DNA of 64,000 nt, taken from contig NW_020825357.1 of NCBI RefSeq assembly GCF_003286085.1, positions 62,001-126,000 of the forward strand. The letters are read 5' to 3'. The translations under genes were made by a program, and so were the position numbers. This DNA is from Drosophila persimilis (Eukaryota > Arthropoda > Insecta > Diptera > Drosophilidae). The notes under the pieces were generated by a model. It saw only the letters and a list, made by a program, of their open reading frames with translations, had not been told where the DNA came from and made no database searches. Every line of letters begins with the position of its first letter. Position 1 is the first letter of the stretch. Below, piece by piece: positions 1-13,095 of the stretch.

Positions 1-1
1 C

Positions 2-355
2 GAAAACTTTGAGGAAGTGAGCCACGATCTGTGGATCTGATTGGTTCTGCGTTCATGCTCAACCGGAAGCTACTGCCAAAGATGGAGGCCGCTCGTCCAG
101 GGGCATCGTCAATCTCAGCCTATGGTCTATGGTTCTGGCAAGACCGTCATGGCGTTTTTTTCCAGGGCCCTGAAGCTAGAGGTGGCACCCCACAATATCG
201 ACGTACAGCGGATGTTTCCAGGCTTCGTGGATACCATTATGAAAGCCTACTGGCGGCCTGATGTGCCCCACTGCCTAGGCGTAATCCCGAGCCGTCGTCT
301 TTACCCTGGGCAAGACGAGCGATTCATGTTTTCAGTGCCCACATCGAACAGTTAA
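2..355 (+). pseudogene. Short-chain dehydrogenase/reductase (SDR) remnant, frameshifted
   Basis: Fragments of one classical SDR protein appear in order but in different frames. Bases 2-37 read NFEEVSHDLW. Bases about 31-90 in another frame read FMLNRKLLPKMEA. Bases 87-120 in the third frame read RGIVNLS, matching the SDR GxIVNxSS strand. Bases 122-355 then read YGSGKTVMAFFSRALKLEVA and later MFPGFVDT, matching the YxxxK catalytic motif with its helix and the PGxVxT motif. The catalytic Tyr and Lys are readable, but at least two frame changes and an in-frame TGA after DLW interrupt the protein, and the Rossmann N-terminus lies off the window. I read it as a dead copy; sequencing error is the alternative. 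The nearest SDR subfamily was not determined. Confidence 0.5.
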
Positions 356-359
356 GAAC

Positions 360-1435
360 AGGACTATTTAAGAAGATTTTAATAGATATTAAATATTCTG
401 TTCTTGCCGTTTTGTCCAGTAGTTTTTCACCAAGTTGGCTCGCATCCACATTCTCATGTGTCCCACTCTCTATAACTCTCCCCATCACCCAAATCCTCGC
501 TCCCGAAACTTTCTGTTCAGTAGCGCTCTCTTTAGGCGTTTTTCTGGCACAATGGTTTGATAGCTATTTGTTCTCCCTTTTTACCATCAACTTTTATAGT
601 GGAGTTCTCTGTGGTCTGTGCCAAGAAATCACTGCTATCTGCGGTAGCGTAGGGCATGCCATTTGGAACTGGGTTTTCAGGACTCGTGGATGAAGCTTGC
701 CTATCACTTTTCTAACGAATGCAAAAGTGTATTGATCATCGGGGGGAATATTTTGAAAAACCATGAAGCCATTTTCTTTTAAATGTTTTGGTTCTTTTTT
801 GCAGGCTGTTCTCTCTATTTGTTCTTATCGCAGGCCTAGACTCAACGACAAGTAGCCGATAAAACAAAATATGTATGGCTGGGAAATTTATAGTCCTTAT
901 GCAACGATCCAGAATATACACCCGTTGCAGGAACCCATGGTACGCCCTGATCGGACCACAAATAACGGCGATAACCCGATATATGTTAATTCTTGCCCTT
1001 AATCCTTAGGGATTCCCCTCAAACTTCCGATTTGTTGTAATTTTTTGCTGGAAAACCTCTTTTTTCCAACAGCAATCGCTCAAACTACCGACCACAAGGA
1101 ACTCAGAGCTGGGATGCCAGGCGAACAGAAATCAGAAGGAAATTTTGGAAAACTTCTGTTGCATACTCTCGGGCTGCACAAAAGCGAAGCGGCTTTCTGT
1201 TGATTTCTGTGTGCCTGGTACCGAGTTTGGAGATTTCTTTGAAGTCGGATTTAATTTAAAAATTTTCTTTGTCTGAGGGCCGATCGGGGCGTGGCAGCCG
1301 TACTGGGGAAAACATTCGTGTGGCATGCCGTTCGACAGTCTGGGATGCTCCCGATCTTGGGAGAGTTGGTCCTGAAGCTCCGCTCTTTGTCGGCTGTCCC
1401 GAATCTTTCGTCCATCTAGCACGTTGGGGATATGC
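360..1435. other. Gene-free stretch with a possible coding scrap
   Basis: No intact gene is visible. On the minus strand, about 690 down to 538, a 48-codon reading frame looks protein-like (VPNGMPYATADSSDFLAQ, then TIKVDGKKGEQIAIK) but is preceded by in-frame stops and ends at TAA. It may be a decayed gene end. The plus-strand frame over the same bases (412-693) has no recognisable motif. Confidence 0.3.
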
Positions 1436-1438
1436 CTT

Positions 1439-1577
1439 TTTATACCCGATACTCAAAATGAGTATTGGGGTATATTAGATTTGTGGTAAAAGTGGATGTG
1501 TGTAACGTCCAGAAGGAATCGTTTCCGACCCCATAAAGTATATATATTCTTGATCAGCATCAATAGCCGAGTCGATT
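1439..1577. repeat. Dispersed Drosophila repeat with hairpin end
   Basis: Positions 1441-1474 form a near-perfect inverted repeat. TATACCCGATACTCA pairs with TGAGTATTGGGGTATA across a very short loop. The following bases (GGAATCGTTTCCGACCCC, then ATAAAGTATATATATTC, then GATCAGCATCAATAGCCGAG) are a string I recognise as recurring in intergenic DNA of several Drosophila species. I suspect a Helitron/DINE-like non-autonomous element, but the family name is from memory and is not assigned. No coding capacity. Confidence 0.6.
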
Positions 1578-2506
1578 AAACGGTCGAACATCCTCCCTGA
1601 AAGAGTCCTAGTCCAACATCAAGGAGGTTGCCTTCCCCAACGACATTTGCCCCCAGTTTCAATTCTATTATTTATTATCGCCTTCGATTTAGTTTAGTAA
1701 TTAACTTACAGAGAAAAACACGAAACACTTTTTCCGATTGGATTACAAAGAACTAAACAAAAAAAAGCTTAGCTTAGCTTAGTTAATCCGAGTGTCCTCC
1801 AGTGGTGAAATTTCGTCGCAACAATCGTGAAAGTAAAGTACTGCTAACAATAACATCGTACGGCTACCGAATGCATTTTGAAACTCTTTCGATTAGTCGT
1901 GTCTTAAACTTAACTATCAATAACAATTTGTGTCAATCCGATGTTTATGTTTATGTTTATGTATTTTACAAATGCTGCTTTATCATGCCTATGTGGTACG
2001 GGGGGGTTTCGTTAAATGAGAATATTGCAAATGGATTGTTGAGGAGGAGGCTATTCATGTCTTTCCTTCGAGTGCGCGGGGACTGGGCGTGGTCGTAAGG
2101 GCACTTGGGGAGATGGATCCCATATACATATATGTACTCGCATATAAGGAAAATCCTAGGGGGTGTTGGGAGGGGGGTCTCTATTAAATACTCTCGCCTT
2201 GCCCATGGACGGAAACCGTTGCTTACAGAAGCGACTGTCGTCTGTGCCAAATCGAATGCTGTGAATGCGAATCTTTTTGGAAGACAAATGAAAAGGAATA
2301 TTCCGTAACTAATCAGGGAAATCTAACAATTTTTATCCTTTCTTCCTTCCTATCTTTCTTCCTTTTTTTTTTTTGTTTTTTTTTGCTACTGTACACAGTC
2401 TTTGTAAATGTTTTTCTTTTTTTTGCTTGTGTGAACTTAATCCTTAACTGGGGGCAGGGGGCAGGGGGCCGGGGGCGGCCACCCATCCATGGGTGGTCTA
2501 TGGATC
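1578..2506. other. 3' flank of the claudin-like gene
   Basis: No protein motif is visible on either strand. The claudin-like gene at 2507-3700 is transcribed leftward into this stretch, so much of it is probably its 3' untranslated region. Minus-strand AATAAA matches near 1669-1675 could serve as polyadenylation signal. The segment contains T-rich runs (about 2359-2385) and a G-rich run (about 2450-2477). Confidence 0.35.
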
Positions 2507-3700
2507 CTACACCTCGGTGCTGTGCGTCTGAATGCGGACCTTCTTCACGCTGCCGTTACGCCGCATGGGCGGCGAGCTGCCAGAGCCCGAATATCCCGGA
2601 TTCTGTATGCCCAGCGTGGGATCGGGACGCGGGCGGGGCTTCTTGAGGCTCGACCGCAGCGGCGATCGCGTGACCGAGTCGAGGGTGGAGCCGTTCGAGA
2701 CGCTCGTCACCGTGGTGCTCATGGAGGCCACACTGCCCGCAGTTCCGGCCCCGTTCCTGATGCCGCTGTACGGCTTGCCCGAGGCATCCGTCACCGAGAC
2801 CCCGTTGCGGCTGCGCGGCTCCTTAAAGCCCGGATTGTTGAAGGTGGTGGCGCTGGCCGGCGAGACGGCATCCAGGCCCATGGTGGGGTCGCCGCCGGGG
2901 CTGCGCGAGTAGATCACATCGTACAGGGCGGCCACAAACAGGGCAATGGACAGCACGATGGCAACGATCTGCAACGAGGAGCATTAGACGGTACAGGTTG
3001 GATGTCCAGCGAAACACTCACCTGTATGTAGAAGGATATGCCACGCGATATCTTGAAACCGAAACGCTCCTGTTCATCAATTTGCAGGGCAAACAGAATA
3101 GTGGCTATGATGGCCAGTACACCTAACGGAAGGGGGATACAGATTAGAGATTTGCTTAGGCATAGAGGGGACTCGACCCACCTCCCAGCAGCGAAAATAT
3201 CAGCTTCACTATCACCAGCGTTGTGTAGGGCATCACCACCTTCTCCCTGGACGAGATCATCGCGTGCTGAATGACCGACAGAATGCAGAAGATGCCCAGC
3301 AGGGCTGAGCTCCCGATGGCCAGCAGGCCGCTGACAAAGACGGCATCTGTTGGAAATCGTGGCCCAATCAATGACTAATGACACCAGTTGGATATTTGCG
3401 ATCGATACTCACTGCTCAGCCGAAACTTGGAGACATCGTTGCCGCACTTCTCGCGATTGTAAGTCAATTGCTTGCAGACCTTAAACGGTCCAAAGTATCC
3501 CCGATCAAAGTCATAGCCACCTGCAGGGCGGAAGGGAAACATAATTAGAACCAGGGGGGCAGGAGGCGGGCAGACGACGACTCACCCGATGGACTATCGT
3601 AGTAACCCCAGATGGGTATCCCAATGGCCACAGATGCCAAGGCGAAGCAAACGAAGCCCAGACAGGTCACACCAGCAGCATAGAGTGTCGACTTAGCCAT
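2507..3700 (-). CDS. Claudin/PMP22-family four-transmembrane protein
   Basis: Five coding exons on the minus strand: 3700-3586, 3520-3413, 3346-3182, 3122-3022 and 2968-2507. All introns are short with GT/AG borders, and the joined frame gives 316 residues. Helix 1 spans about residues 5-31. The first extracellular loop carries W31, GYFGPF (46-51), C54 and C64, matching the claudin W-GLW-C-C signature with 9 residues between the cysteines. Three further helices lie at about 76-100, 112-145 and 164-182. A long cytoplasmic tail of about 134 residues, rich in Ser, Pro and Arg, ends in THSTEV, a class I PDZ-binding terminus. Insect claudins (Megatrachea, Sinuous, Kune-kune) act in septate junctions; a junctional or neuronal membrane role is inferred here. 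The tail is longer than in those proteins as I remember them, so no symbol is given. A likely 5'UTR acceptor (TGTACAG) lies just upstream of the ATG. Confidence 0.85.
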
Positions 3701-6700
3701 GTTTTACTGTACAGCATAACGATCGATAGACATTCGAAGTGAGATCCAAACCAACTGGAAGAAGGGAAAAAGGATAAAGATACAGAAATATAAATTGAAT
3801 GGATAACAAATACAGTTTTGTGCTCTCCGCATGACTTTGAGCCACATTCCTCAAGTCATTGTCAAGTGCATTCCAGAAATGGGGCCAAGCCGTAAGCCGT
3901 TCTACAAAATGTTCTCACAGGCATTATCTTATGTGTCTCTGGCAGAGCACCCTCAATCTTAAATCTACCCCACAATCAGCCCCATTCCGAGCCACCCAGC
4001 CACCCACCAGCCCCCGTCCACCTCCACCTCCGAGGCCCCTCACATCACGAACAATTAGATCTCATTCATACATAAAGAGCTACTTGTCGGCGACCTTGGA
4101 TTGCATACAGACACAAGAGAAATAATGCTTACGCAGAGAAAATATATCTCTCGGCTCTCGGTGTGTGTGTGTGAGTGTGTGTGCGTGGACTCACAGACAC
4201 TCAGAGCTGTCGATGGGCTGTAATCCGATTTCCTTTTACATAAATGAAATTAGAGACAAGTTTTGGCATCTTTCGGCTAATTGTTGGGGAATTTAAGAGC
4301 CAATTGCCACTGGGGCGTATACGTGATGTATGAACGAGATCTAGTTGGGAATTATGGAAAGCAGCCAGCAATTAATGGACTGGAAAGGCCATCGAAAGAA
4401 CTAGACTGCAAAGAGAGCGCCAGCCGAGAGTGGAAAGGAGGCTGAGGGAGTAAAAGGGGATACCACTCCCCTACAAATCCTGGTGACCCCGATTCCACTC
4501 TACAACTGCCCGGCCCAGAGCCTTCTAAGTTCATTTCATGCTAATAAACTCAACAAACAACCTTCTCAAGTCATTATGCCATAAGTATCGTATCAAATGG
4601 AAGTAAGCGGAGAGTCCTCAATGACAGAGAGACAGAGACAGAGAGAGAGAGATCGCGCCGGCGGCAGGGCATTGAAACACTAGAAACCAGAAACTGGAGA
4701 CACTATCTAGCCGCGAAGCCGAAACGAGTCGCTTGTTGCCTCATCTGGTGGCGCTGTTTGTTGCTCTTAACGGTAAACGGACAAACCAGGCAGCAACCAG
4801 AAGAAAAGCGCGTACTTTCGCAAGCCGCCACAACGGATACACTTTCAGATGATCTGATCCATAAATCAGCAAACACATCACCAGAATGATCATACCCTCC
4901 CTCTGCACAGCCAGAAGCTCAGGCCAGGGGGGTTGGGGCGGCATAAGTATCTTAAATTACCCAACGAATGCTGCAGATGGTTCTGCTTCTCTGACTCTTG
5001 AAAGCCGCTCGGGAGCCGCTTCAAGTCCATGCTCCACTACGCTTCGTCGAGTGGAACCGTTCTGTGCGGGAGCAGGGGGCGGTTCTGTGGAGACTTGGCC
5101 AAGATTTCGGCATCTATCGCAATGGAGAATGCTTCTGCGGTTCTGCGGTGCTGGGGGAGCACCGATCTGCAAAGGGTATCTGTTGAGCTTTTTCACCAGA
5201 ATCGCTTTTTTCTTATTAATTTAATTAATAATTATTAAAAGTCGATGATACATGGTTTAATGCGGTAAATGGCAGGATATAGCGGCTACAGATCGGGAGA
5301 GCGATAGCAAAAGCGAAATAAAAAAAGAAAGAAAGAAAGTAGATGACAATGTGGTACGGTGGTTACAGTGGATAAGTGGCTTTAATCTGTGGTTTACTGG
5401 CTAATATCGGACTGGTGCCTAAGCCTTCATCATCGCTCCTTTCGTTTCCATTGGTTATCCCTTCTAACTATCCATTCTATTCCCACCTCATGCTGCAACA
5501 TTGTTGTGGCTCTTACAAATGGGTGCTAACCCCGAACCCGAACCCCAACCCAACCGAAAGCCAAAGCCAAAGCCAACGCCAAAGTCAGGCCAAGAGTCAA
5601 AGTCAGAGAAATGAACTCTTGCCAATTGTGTCACGATTTGCAACTTGCATAAATTTCTGTTTGCCTGTCTCTCCGGCATCTGCCGTCTCCCATCTGCGAT
5701 CGTGTGTAGGTGGTCACAGAAGGTGGAGAGTGGAGTGCGGAGTGCGGAGGAGGCAGTGAGTTATAGAGAGAGGCTCCTCTCGTGATTCCAGAGGTGATGT
5801 GCATATGTTTATATGATTTACACGCCAATGCCTTCGCGGAGAAGCCATGCCATTGCCATTGCCACGCCACGCCACACCATGCCACGCCATGCCATGCCAC
5901 CAAGTGTAATTGTCAGCGGGCCGTCCAAAGTCGTGGGGCAGGCCACATCGTGTGGGTTTCTGGCCACAAAACCCAAAGCGATAACCATGAATCATAGTGT
6001 CATAGGGGAGAGAAAAGACACAAAAGAAGATGCGATTGAGAGGTGTCCCTCCCTGTCCTAATGCTTCTATGCAATCCGAGACTTTCCATCTTCGATCATT
6101 ACAAGAGCACCCCTAATGCTGCCCGTTCGCTCATTCTTTTGACCTAGTTCCACTTTCTTATCCGCTACCAACCCTTGCCCCATAGCCCGCCTTACCCCTT
6201 GAGTCATTCGTTGAACTCTCAGTCCTTCAGTCCTTCGGTCCTTCGTGCTTCGCTGCCATAAATAATGCCTCGACTTAGTCGACTTATCTCTGACACAACT
6301 CCTAAATTCAGCTCAAACCCTGCCTCCATTCGTATTTTAAAGCCCCTCTCTCCACTCTCCTCTCTCCCTTTCCCCACAAAAAGCCAAATCAATTAACTGG
6401 GGAAACGAAAGCCACGCTAAATAAAGTAATTTAAGGTTGATCAAAGCAGAGACAGCGAGAGGAGAGAGGGAGAGGGAGAGACAGAGAGAGAGGTGAGAGG
6501 CTAACAACCTCTAGGGTCCGAGGTCTGAGGTCTGAGGCCTCTGTCCAGTCCGTAAAGACCCCCATTAGGTGCCCTACCAGTCGCTGTGCAAAAAAATCTC
6601 GAACCGAAACCCAAATACAACAACAAAAAACCGCTTTGGACTAATGAAAAGTCGCTTTTCCGCGGAAATTGGGTCACCGGCTCGGCTCGACCCGGCTCTG

Positions 6701-8706
6701 GTGTTGGGAGGGAAACGAGTGCCCTGCCAGACAGGAAATTCCCTTCAATTTGTCGGCTCGAATGGCAGAACGTGTCGCGGCCTCCCCCTTTTCCCTTAGG
6801 TGTGGGGGGGTTATTGATTTTCGGTTTATTGCTTGATTTCTGTTTGTTTGGTTGGCAACCCGAGGAGCCAAGCACCGTTCTGTTTTGGCCGTTGGCTGTT
6901 GGCTGTTGGTTGCACTTGTTGCCATGGCAAAGTGCGGCATGGAACAACAACAGCCAGAGCCACTGGCGTTGCCTTGGCGGAGCACTGGAAAATGCAATTT
7001 CCCTTGAACGCCACACGCTCGGGGCCCAGAGCCCAGAGCCCGGAGCCCGGACTTGAGGCAGAACTTTTCCTAATTGAGTGCTGGAGCAGGCTGCTAAACT
7101 TATTTCGGTTGTAATCCGTTTAGGGAAGTAGTCCTTCTTGGAAGTCGTCCTTCAGCTCAAGACACTCTCCACATTGATCAGAGTTCTTGAAGGATGCTGC
7201 TCTTTTGGCACCCTCTACTGGGTGGGGTATACGCGCACAGCTGAAGAGGCCTCCAGGGCACGCCCGTTCTCCTCTTGGGTCTCCTTCTGCACTCATTGGT
7301 GGACTGCCCGCTCTCCGCTCCGCTCTTCTCCCTCTGAATATTCGTATCTTTAACAATCGTAGACTTCCTTCCGCTCTCAAAATGTGTTCCAATGAAATCT
7401 TGGCCAACCAATTTGCACTCTTGTGGCCAAGAGCAGAACAGTTATCAAACAGCTGAGAACTTGCGCTAACTTCCGCTCTTTAGATGAGATCTGAATGAGA
7501 AAGACACAACAAGAGCCCATAGATCATCAAGTTCTGTGGAAGGCGCAGTTTCTGTAGAGAAAATACACAGAAATACGTTCCAGAACCTTTTGGATTGAAG
7601 CAATACGTATATTTACAGATTCTCTACAGAAGGGACTGCTTATCAAAGAAAATACTCTTGAAGATATATCTCTGTGGGTGATCCTGGGACACCGGAAGGG
7701 TCTAGGGTCTAGTCTCTGGTCTCTGCTGCCTGTTGTCTTAGCTTTTCCCTCAGTGTAGGGCTAATCTGTCGGGCAATGGGAAAACAGCCATGGAAATGGG
7801 TCAGACATGGGCTTTCTGGGAGACACGACGAAAGCTGGAGCTGTGGATGGAAATGGTAATGGAAATGAAGGAGTTGCAACTGTCTTCAGATCTGTGGCTG
7901 CTGCTGCTGCTGCTTTTATAATTGTTGTTCTTGTTTGATTTGTGGTTAACACATTTCCTTGTCTGTCTCTGTCTCTGTCTATGTCTCTTCCCTATTTCTC
8001 ACTCGCTTCTGTGTGTGTGTGTGTGGTGGCTGCAGCTCTTTTCACAATTCAACGGAAATTGTGGAAAACTTTTACTTTGTTGCATCTTCTTTACACGAAA
8101 GTTTTGGTGAAAGTTTGCGCCCGACAAAAGCCCTAGACCCAATCTATAGGGGTCTATCTCTAGCCTCCCCCTCCCCGTCGCCACAGTAGGTTGTTTTTTT
8201 TTCTCTCGAGTTTGCAGTTGGTATTTATCTTTGGGCTTTGACAGGCCACCGTGCAACATGCGGCAACTGCTACGACGACAAGTTGTGCAAACAACAATCA
8301 AACTGCCAACGCCCTAAAGAGCCCAACCACCCACCACCCACCACCACCCTCTCCTTTATCCGTTTTTCCGTTTTTCCTGCATGTCATATGTGTGTCATGA
8401 GACATTGTCATTAAAGGGGGTCATTCTTGGCTGGGGGGAGGGGCAGGCTGAGGGGATTCGCTGTCTCTGTCTCTCTCAAAAGTTAGTTCCCAGTCTGCAT
8501 TCCCTCTTCGTCTCCAGAACCATCAACAGACCTCTCTCTCTCCCCCTCTCTCTCTCTGTCTCTCTTTACCGTTATGATGCACAGCAAAGAGCCGTTATTT
8601 ACATAACATGTGCTGCGTTTTACACGGCTACTGCCCCCCAACCATCTTCCACTTTTTGATGGCCATGTCCAGCAATTGCCACGAGAAAAAGCCACCGGAA
8701 CATGCA

Positions 8707-8732
8707 ACACACACACACACACACACACACAC
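8707..8732. repeat. (AC)13 microsatellite
   Basis: Uninterrupted AC dinucleotide run. Similar CA tracts occur at about 47172-47194 and 48790-48812. Confidence 0.95.
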
Positions 8733-10266
8733 TGATCCCCATCAAAATCTGGGCAAAATCTATAGTTCCTTCCACTGATTTCCATTCCATTCTCTAGGGA
8801 CTACCAGGCTCTGATGCCAAGGCAGGTTGCCACCCAAAGTGTTGGCGGGGCTGGTGGGCTGGGCTGGGGCGGGGCCCGTTCATTTACAAGCAAATTTGCT
8901 TACACTAATTTTTGCGCTTTGATGCGGCAAAAGTCACACGAAAAGTCAGCCGAGGGACGGGGAGCGTAGAGATGATGCCTCTGGTCGATTCAATAAAGTC
9001 ATTAGCCAAAGTAGCCCAATGCCTGGCCGGGCCTGGTGGGACATCCATGAAAGAGAAAGAGACGGGACGAGAGGAGAGGAGAGGAGAGGAGAAGTGGCCT
9101 GCGGTTCACTGGGTTGGCAAATGTAGAGTGCAACGAGGCGTCGAATGAATGTTGCAAGAACGTGTCAAGACGCGACTCCGTCCCAAAGGGGCAAGCAGTG
9201 CACAAAATATAGTACTGTAACAATTAAAGGATCTCCTGGATCCTCTCCTCCTCTCCCTTGATTGAAAGATAGAGAACCCTCCGCCTGGAGCCTGTTTCCG
9301 CGCTCCGATGCAGTCGATAAACCACGTGCCCCTGCCAGTGGCGTTGCCATGGCTGCCACCATTTTTGGCTTATTAATTAAATGGACAAATGTTTTGTTGT
9401 GGCCCAATTAGCGATTGGGGGTAGCGAGTGGCATCAGGTGCACTGCCGGGGGGAAGTGAGTGGCATCAGGGGCACTGCCGGGGGGAAGCGAGTGGCACCA
9501 GGGGCCCTGCCGGGAATGGGTTCTACAGCAGGATATCCAATCAGTTCAGTCATGAATATAGAACGAGGATATTTTCGTGGAAATGCAAATGCAAGACAAT
9601 CCACCGACAATACAAGTTTCTCTTTCAGATACTCACGCACACACACGCACACACACGCGCTCGGTAGATAGATGTTTTATGCAAATGTTGAAATATACAC
9701 GGCTCCCACATCAACGACTGGCATCTCAGGCATGACGTTAATCAGTCACAGATACGAGTGCGAGTACGTTGAGTGTTGTTGTTGTTGTTGTTGTTGCTGT
9801 TGAAAAACAAGTTTTCAATTGTGTGGGAGAGCCAAAGGTTAGCGAAAAGACAAGAAAGCGGCCCCTAATGAGGCTGCCGCCAGTACTTCAAATGGCAGGC
9901 CAAGAACTCAACTTCTAGCTTGATTAAATAGCCATCGAATGGGCACATCTACATATATGTATGTATATCCATAAGATACATATGCCTTGTCTTTGGGCTG
10001 AGTCATACGATCGTATGCCATATTGTCGCCCTTTTGAATGTAATTCAATTTGTGCCCCATTCCAGTTATTCAGTTATTGAACCGCTCCCCACTCGAACTC
10101 GTCTCGTCTCGTCGCGGCTCCTGTATGGTCTCCAGTATTCGGTGCTCGGTATTCGCGCTTCTTCATTCACTTACTTTATGACTGTGGATACCCTGTAATC
10201 GTGCAGGTTCCGGGGTATATGGTGCTGTAAGAACTAGACTTTCGAAACCGATAATATCGGATCATT

Positions 10267-10282
10267 ATACCCTTTCGGGTAT
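10267..10282. repeat. ATACCC/GGGTAT hairpin, dispersed repeat scrap
   Basis: ATACCC-TTTC-GGGTAT is a perfect 6-bp stem with a 4-base loop. The surrounding bases (about 10190-10330) are AT-rich and resemble other hairpin-ended repeat fragments in the window. Family not assigned. Confidence 0.45.
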
Positions 10283-12294
10283 TTGTTTCTACACAAATTT
10301 CAGAGTTATACGAATTATATGCCACAATTCTCATCATTTACTCTGAGGTAAATTCAAAATAATGGGCATCCCGTGGTCCAAACATAGACCTTAAGACTTT
10401 CTGCTTTTGGCATGCATAACATATTCTCATTTCATTTCGTTTGATTCATGTGCCTCTTATGCTGCTTCTGTGCCGTTTTTTTGGAGGGGTCCGCGGTGCG
10501 TATACATAATTTAATGATGTCGCAAGACAAGTCGCATTCCTTTCGCCCATAAAATGCGTAAAAATTATAAAGAATGAGTATTCAAAACAAAGTTCAGCCG
10601 CGTTTCAGGTTCAATAACCTTGACCGCGAATCTTTTTTTGTTGGTGAAAGAAGGCGAGGAGTGGGGCAATCAGCTTTTATGATCCGCTAAAGGCTCGGCT
10701 GCGGGTTTGACTTGTTTGAAGTTCGCCCAAAAAAAAAAGAAAAAAAAAGATTAAACTTACTTTAATTATACATCTTATAAGTCCATTTCAATCTGTGAAA
10801 CTCTTTTCTTTGTGCTGCTATAGTCCATGGCTGGGGGTCGAAAAGTGTTCCAATCTGTAATTGAGGAGATTCGATTTTAGTGATAATAGAATCGATTCCT
10901 AACGCCGAGAGTTGGGGCTTAGATGGAGTCCATGGGTGACGTTCATGCGTCGATCGTTGGATAATTGAAACTGAAATCATCTTTAATCGCTTCCCTTAGT
11001 TAAACGATAAAACTAACAACTGCCATAACAGCTCTTATCAGCAATCGTGCCTGGAATCGTTGGAGTCGAAATTGCACGGCAATTACCCCAGAGACCCAGA
11101 CCCCAGAGGGGCCTTCAAGGGGGTGACGGGGGCGGGCGGGGGAGTAAGAAAATGTTCAACTTAAATTTGTATGCCAGTTGCGCGCAACAGCGACAGCGAC
11201 AGCGGCAGCGGCAGCAATGACAATGGTTTGGTTAATGGAACGCCCCCGACAGAGTCTCTACGAGCCACAAAATTGCGTGAATCACGTTAGTCGAGGCAGC
11301 GACACAGCCATGACAATGGGTGAAACGCAATCAAAAGTACTTAAAACTCTACAGCAGAGCACAGCAGAAAGTTGGACAGGCCAAGTACCGAAATGGTATT
11401 TGAAACGGCTCCGTTGATGGCTTTCTAATTTCCTCATTGCCAGCCAGCCATCCATCCATCCATCCATCCAAAAACACTTTAATTAAACTCTTGCACTTCA
11501 CATGAATTATAATTGACCCCCAAACAGAAACAGAAACAGTGCTGTGGGGTGGTGTGGTGTGGGGTCCAGTGTTGTGCAAGTCCAAGCATTTAGGCCTGAC
11601 CCCTACGTCGATTGAGCGCAATTGGGAGCCCTCATGGGGAGGGGGAGGGGAAATTCCTTCAATTTGGCCAAACAATTGACCGAATAATAATAACGAATAG
11701 TGAATAGTTCTTATAAAAATCAAAGGCTTTGTAAGTGAATCAAATTTGATTGAAGCCAAGAAACTGAAGCCAAACTGCGGGGAAACATCACTATTAGTCC
11801 CCAAAATGTTACTTAATTATTTCCCCAAACAGAGACCTTTGGCATGGCATGTTCAGATGTCGTAGAGGAAACAATATAATTAAATTCAAATTACACAAAT
11901 TACGTGTAAGATCCACCAGATTCCACTGGCGGCCCGAAACGAGGTGTAACGTCGTCAGAAGCAGGAAGCGAATAATAATCATTTTGTCCGAAAGAACTCC
12001 GCTTCACAGCATTCTTCTTCGCTTTTTGGCAGCGCCAGTCGCGGATCTGTCTACACAAATCGAATGCCGCCCTGTCGATCAAAGGGCAGGGGGGGAGGTG
12101 GCGAGCCCCAAACACTGTATGTGGATCTAGTGGCTGGCTTCCGCTCGATTCTGAATCTAATTTCCTGTTCCTTCAATATCGAATCAATGCACAAAACGAA
12201 AGCGCAACGACTACAGGATACCCTCGGAGGGGGGGCACCTACAAAAGGTGCTAAAGCATTCTTCCGACTGTTCCATAAATGACAAAAAATGGCA

Positions 12295-12308
12295 TACCCC
12301 AAGGGGTA
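12295..12308. repeat. TACCCCAAGGGGTA palindrome
   Basis: Perfect inverted repeat of the same TACCC/GGGTA type as at 1441, 10267 and 13021, at the right edge of a short anonymous stretch (about 12100-12330) that looks like dispersed repeat DNA. Confidence 0.4.
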
Positions 12309-13020
12309 CTGGGTACGAGAGGAATAATCAAAGCCAAAGCAAAGCCAGACTCAATGCATGGACAAAAGAACCGCTGAACCGCAGCCTCCTGCCAGCGCTC
12401 TCTCTCCCTCTCTCTCTCCGACACTCCCTCTCCCACGCTCTGTTGAGAGGGACGGGCGAGAAGGGCACTTAAAAAGTAGCTGCATAAATTTCAATTAAAA
12501 TGCAGCAAAATAAGAAGAGCAACAACAGCTTTCGGCCAGCGTCGAGAGTGGACGAAGCCTAAACTCAATTACGAGGCCACTAACACAACACACAGACACA
12601 CACATGTGGATGAGTGAGATCGAAAGAGAAAGAGCACGAACTCTGCAAGAGAGAATGCAAATTGTGGAGGGATTCGCCTAAGCAGCGCAGAAAAGCTGGA
12701 CGCTGGACGCTGACTGCGCCGTCAGCAAAACCGAGCCGAACCGAACCGAACCGAACAGTGGGCTCGCTGCTAAAGTGTGCTAAATGATTTTTTTTGGGCG
12801 TAAATTGCTGGATAAACCTTTTTTTTTCATCCTCTGCCCAATATATAAAGTGCCTTTTCGAAGGTCTAAGCCCCACAGTGCCCAAGCCAGTGCCTGTTGC
12901 GCCTGCGGTCTCTCTCTCTCTCCCTCTCTCTCTCTAATCCATGCACGAAAAGCTGACCACGCAAGTGTGACGTCGCCTGTCGCTCGCAGCGGCTGCTGCT
13001 GCGTCTGTTATCTTTATTTG

Positions 13021-13095
13021 TATACCCTTTTGCAGGGTATTCCGATTTTCAGCGTAAGTTTGCAGAGAAAACTCTTTTATTTTTAAAGGGTATTC
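13021..13095. repeat. Dispersed repeat fragment with TATACCC...GGGTAT ends
   Basis: Starts TATACCCTTTTGCAGGGTAT, a hairpin (ATACCC/GGGTAT), continues with TTTCAGCGTAAGTTTGCAGA, and ends near an AAAGGGTATTC copy at about 13085-13095. The opening matches a very common Drosophila intergenic repeat that I recall as TATACCCTTTGCAGGGTAT. It belongs with the element at 1439. Confidence 0.5.

Noticed and set aside
5850-5905. CCATGCCACGCCA repeats as a possible regulatory array
   Set aside because: Imperfect simple repeat with no unit conservation suggesting binding sites.
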